From assembly GCA_003443635.1 (NCBI GenBank), contig CP031964.1, positions 3,256,321 to 3,320,320 on the forward strand: a DNA stretch of 64,000 bases. Direction: 5' to 3'. Made by a program: the position numbers and the translations under genes. The stretch comes from Flavobacteriaceae bacterium. Its GTDB lineage: Bacteria; Bacteroidota; Bacteroidia; Flavobacteriales; Flavobacteriaceae. The notes below the pieces were generated by a model. The model saw nothing but the letters and a program-made list of their open reading frames with translations, had not been told where the DNA came from and did no database searches. This document shows positions 61,408 to 64,000 of the stretch, one piece after another. Within the stretch, counting starts at the first letter, position 1; every line of letters begins with the position of its first letter.

Positions 61408-61851
61408 ATGAGTGATAAAAAATTGAAAAACGTTTTTAAGCATGGTGCCATTCCAGCATCATTTATAGGTGAATCTATTGCAAAACATCAATCTAAAACA
61501 GGGATTGGTGCACATAATATTTTTTTAGGTCAAGTACGCGCAGATACCATTAATAATAAAACGGTTTCCGCAATTGAGTATACAGCTTATGAAGAGATGG
61601 CCAATACAAAGTTTGCAGAAGTACGTGAAGCTACTTTTGAGAAGTTTAATTTAACCTGTATGCACATCTATCATAGTTTAGGAACTGTAAAAACAGGTGA
61701 AATTTGCATGTTCGTTTTTGTATCCTCGCTAAGACGAAAAGAAGTTTTTAAAGCGATTGAATATGTAGTAAATGAAATAAAAGATAAAGTTCCTGTATTT
61801 GGAAAAGAGATTTTTGAAGATGAAACACATCAATGGAAGGTTAATAGTTGA
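61408..61851 (+). CDS. moaE: Molybdopterin synthase large subunit MoaE
   Basis: This 147-residue protein has the MoaE pattern: GAHNIFLGQVRADTINNKTV (family GxVR segment), AIEYTAYEEMA, HIYHSLGTVKTGEICMFVFV and SSLRRKEVFKAIEYVVNEIK, with the catalytic Lys in VPVFGKEIFED. It converts cyclic pyranopterin monophosphate to molybdopterin with MoaD thiocarboxylate. A 142-bp gap without a gene precedes the moaC-moaB fusion; it contains two GTTGAATC copies but no convincing hairpin, so the operon likely continues. Confidence 0.95.
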   Translation: MSDKKLKNVFKHGAIPASFIGESIAKHQSKTGIGAHNIFLGQVRADTINNKTVSAIEYTAYEEMANTKFAEVREATFEKFNLTCMHIYHSLGTVKTGEICMFVFVSSLRRKEVFKAIEYVVNEIKDKVPVFGKEIFEDETHQWKVNS

Positions 61852-61993
61852 ATCATTTAATTGTTGAATCGTTTTTTGGATAAGAACTAATAAACAATAT
61901 TATATTATGTCGCATATTTTCTCTTTTGAAAAATTAAATGCATTACGCAACTCCCAGTTAAACAACTAAACGAAAAAACGGATAAACATTATA

Positions 61994-62905
61994 ATGGTAG
62001 ACATTACACATAAAACTAATACTTTAAGAATTGCAACAGCTCAGGCAATTATAAAAGTTAGCAGCATAGAAACTATTCAGGCCATACAGAACAAAACTGT
62101 TCCTAAAGGAGATGTTTTTGCAATGAGTAAAGCTGCGGGGTTATTAGGTGTTAAAAAAACTCCTGATTTGCTCCCCGATTGCCATCCATTACCAATTGAA
62201 TATACAGGAATTGAATATAATATTAACGATCTAGAAATTACTATACTATGTACAATTAAAACCATTTACAAAACTGGGGTTGAAGTTGAAGCGATGCACG
62301 GAGCTAGTGTAGTAGCATTAAATATGTATGATATGCTAAAACCGATAGATAAAGGTGTTGAGATTCATCATATAAAATTACTAGAAAAGAAAGGTGGTAA
62401 ATCTGATTATAAAGATTCTTTTAGAAAAGACATTACTGCTGCTGTTATTGTATGTTCTGATACTATTTCTGCAGGTCAAAAAGAAGATAAAGCGGGAAAA
62501 GCGATTATTTCAAAATTAGAAGCTTGCGATGTTTCTATTTCAGATTATATTATTATTCCAGATGAAAAAGAGATCATTCAGAATAAAGCAAAATACTATC
62601 AAGAACAGAATATAGATTTAATTATTTATACTGGTGGCACAGGTTTATCAAAACGTGATGTTACTCCAGAAGCTCTAAAACCTATCTTGGATCGTAATAT
62701 TCCTGGAATAGAAGAGGCGATTCGTAGTTATGGACAAGATCGTATTCCATATTCAATGTTATCCAGAAGTGTTGCAGGCACACTTAAAGATAGTTTAGTT
62801 TTGGCATTACCTGGGTCTACAAACGGCGCCAAAGAATCTATGGATTCTATTTTTCCTGCGGTGTTACATATTTTTAGAATTTTAAAAGGTGCAAGACACG
62901 ATTAA
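61994..62905 (+). CDS. moaCB: Bifunctional MoaC-MoaB fusion
   Basis: This 303-residue protein joins two cofactor enzymes. Residues 1-150 are cyclic pyranopterin monophosphate synthase MoaC: MVDITHKTNTLRIATA, CHPLPIEYTGIEY and EAMHGASVVALNMYDMLK. Residues 155-303 are a MoaB/MogA-type adenylyltransferase domain: AAVIVCSDTISAGQKEDKAG, DLIIYTGGTGLSKRDVTPEA and LPGSTNGAKES. This fusion is known in Bacteroidota. It lies between moaE and moaA, overlapping the latter by one base (TAATG), so MoaC and MoaA, which act in sequence, are co-produced. Confidence 0.93.
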   Translation: MVDITHKTNTLRIATAQAIIKVSSIETIQAIQNKTVPKGDVFAMSKAAGLLGVKKTPDLLPDCHPLPIEYTGIEYNINDLEITILCTIKTIYKTGVEVEAMHGASVVALNMYDMLKPIDKGVEIHHIKLLEKKGGKSDYKDSFRKDITAAVIVCSDTISAGQKEDKAGKAIISKLEACDVSISDYIIIPDEKEIIQNKAKYYQEQNIDLIIYTGGTGLSKRDVTPEALKPILDRNIPGIEEAIRSYGQDRIPYSMLSRSVAGTLKDSLVLALPGSTNGAKESMDSIFPAVLHIFRILKGARHD

Positions 62906-63912
62906 TGAAACAAAAAAGTCACATATTAACAGATACTTTTAAAAGAGCACATAGCTATTTGCGAATCTCATTAACAGAGCGTTGTAACTTGCGCTGCTCA
63001 TATTGTATGCCTGCAGAAGGAATTCCGTTATCTCCAAAATCTCATCTCATGAACTTTGATGAAATTTATACCATTGCTAAAACTTTTGTCGGCCATGGAG
63101 TGACCAAGATCCGACTTACTGGTGGTGAACCTTTAGTTCGTAAAGATGCAGCAAAAATTATTGAAAGGTTAGCTAGCTTACCTGTAGAATTATCTATTAC
63201 CACAAATGCAGTGACTGTAGATCGTTTTATTGATGTTTTTAAAGTCAACGGCATTAAAAATATTAATGTGAGCTTAGATTCTTTAAATGCAGAAAAATTT
63301 AAAGAGATTACTCGTAGAAGTTATTTCGAAAAAGTATACAACAACATCTTATTATTAGTTTCTGAAGGATTTAATGTAAAACTAAATGCAGTTTTAATGA
63401 AAGGGTTTAATGATAATGAAATCATTGATTTTATAAACTTCACAAAAGATAATACGATTAATGTACGATTTATTGAATTTATGCCTTTTGATGGCAATAA
63501 ATGGGATTTAAAGAAGATGGTGTCCTATAAAGAAGTGATGAATTATGTTAGTGATACTTTTGAAAAGAAAGATATTATTCGCTTACAAGATACACCTAAC
63601 GATACTTCTAAAAACTATAAAATAGAAGGTTACAAAGGTTCTTTTGCTATTATTAGTTCTGTGACTAATCCCTTTTGTGATAGCTGCAATCGTATTCGAT
63701 TAACAGCTAATGGTCAATTAAAAAACTGTTTATTTTCTGCTACAGAATCTGATCTTCTAACGCCACTTCGTGAAGGAAAATCGATTGAGCCCATTATTCA
63801 AAAAGCCATACAAGCAAAATTTAAAATGCGTGGCGGAATGGATACTATAGAAAAATTACAAGAGCCAAAATTGCATTCAAAAAATAGAAGTATGATTACT
63901 ATTGGAGGGTAG
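62905..63912 (+). CDS. moaA: GTP 3',8-cyclase MoaA
   Basis: This 335-residue radical-SAM protein has both iron-sulfur sites: TERCNLRCSYCMP (CxxxCxxC) at the N-terminus, and FCDSCNRIRLTANGQLKNC near the C-terminus. TGGEPLVRKD is the SAM-binding loop, and the C-terminal Gly-Gly (TIGG) needed for activity is present. It performs the first step from GTP. It is the last gene visible; the remaining 88 bases of the window hold nothing recognisable. Confidence 0.96.
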   Translation: MKQKSHILTDTFKRAHSYLRISLTERCNLRCSYCMPAEGIPLSPKSHLMNFDEIYTIAKTFVGHGVTKIRLTGGEPLVRKDAAKIIERLASLPVELSITTNAVTVDRFIDVFKVNGIKNINVSLDSLNAEKFKEITRRSYFEKVYNNILLLVSEGFNVKLNAVLMKGFNDNEIIDFINFTKDNTINVRFIEFMPFDGNKWDLKKMVSYKEVMNYVSDTFEKKDIIRLQDTPNDTSKNYKIEGYKGSFAIISSVTNPFCDSCNRIRLTANGQLKNCLFSATESDLLTPLREGKSIEPIIQKAIQAKFKMRGGMDTIEKLQEPKLHSKNRSMITIGG

Positions 63913-64000
63913 TTTAATTCATTTTATCGATTTTATTGATTTTCAATAAACAGAGAGAGATTTTTTAATAACTTGGATAGCTTGAACCAACTACTTATCA

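Overview
The window is a 64-kb chromosomal stretch of a low-GC (roughly 30-33% by eye) member of the Bacteroidota, almost certainly Flavobacteriaceae. The evidence is the gene families (M56/BlaI pairs, S9/DUF885 peptidases, DUF4407, flippase-GT2 pair), 'MKK...' signal peptides and lipoboxes, the lack of Shine-Dalgarno sequences, and TAnnTTTG-type -7 elements. I cannot resolve the genus. No transposase, integrase, phage gene, rRNA or CRISPR array was seen. One tRNA, Leu(UAG), is present.

Layout. 0-5 kb: the 5' portion of an AraC regulator, an HD-domain protein fused to a Pycsar-effector-like membrane domain, a convergent GAF protein and a small membrane protein. 5.1-9.3 kb: tRNA-Leu, an SLC13 carrier, an M20 dipeptidase and an EamA transporter. 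9.4-16.7 kb: a BlaI repressor with two visible operators, then two duplicated M56 sensor-peptidase genes with diverged C-terminal regions, separated by a TlpA-like lipoprotein. 16.8-19.2 kb: DUF4407, PhnA and a lipoprotein.

19.3-41.7 kb is the most interesting part. Two long operons converge at 28.73 kb and appear to break down residues found mainly in collagen. The plus operon holds a pyrroline-2-carboxylate reductase, a trans-3-hydroxyproline dehydratase (Cys/Thr site), a GH63-like lipoprotein glucosidase, and a three-module kinase / M23 / PLP phospho-lyase protein that fits 5-hydroxylysine catabolism. The minus operon holds a DapA-like deaminase, a semialdehyde dehydrogenase, a DUF885 metallopeptidase, 4-hydroxyproline 2-epimerase (Cys/Cys site), an S9 peptidase, an FAD D-amino-acid oxidase, and two M24 X-Pro peptidases. 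An S28/S37-type peptidase and an AraC regulator sit at the two outer ends. Both divergent control regions carry the same two-part motif, TATACTA-N5/6-CCAACAATA. Together the genes could take Pro/Hyp/Hyl peptides to 2-oxoglutarate, proline and aminoadipate semialdehyde. The Hyl and glycosyl-Hyl parts are inference.

41.7-52 kb: MmcQ-like and cyclase-family proteins, HemW (with no ATG/GTG/TTG start ahead of its conserved N-terminus), RuvC, a flippase-like protein and a GT2, a beta-barrel-like protein, and a second BlaI / M56-TonB / TPR / lipoprotein operon. Upstream of that operon lie three consecutive inverted repeats. 52-58 kb: a DUF456 protein, a TPR histidine kinase/response regulator pair, a 58-residue secreted peptide, and a YHS / NTF2 / tandem-HTH AraC unit with GC-rich coding. 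57.9-63.9 kb: a molybdenum-cofactor operon (moeA, single-domain modE-like, mobA, moaD, moeB-rhodanese, moaE, moaC-moaB fusion, moaA) preceded by a ModE-box-like palindrome that overlaps the promoter.
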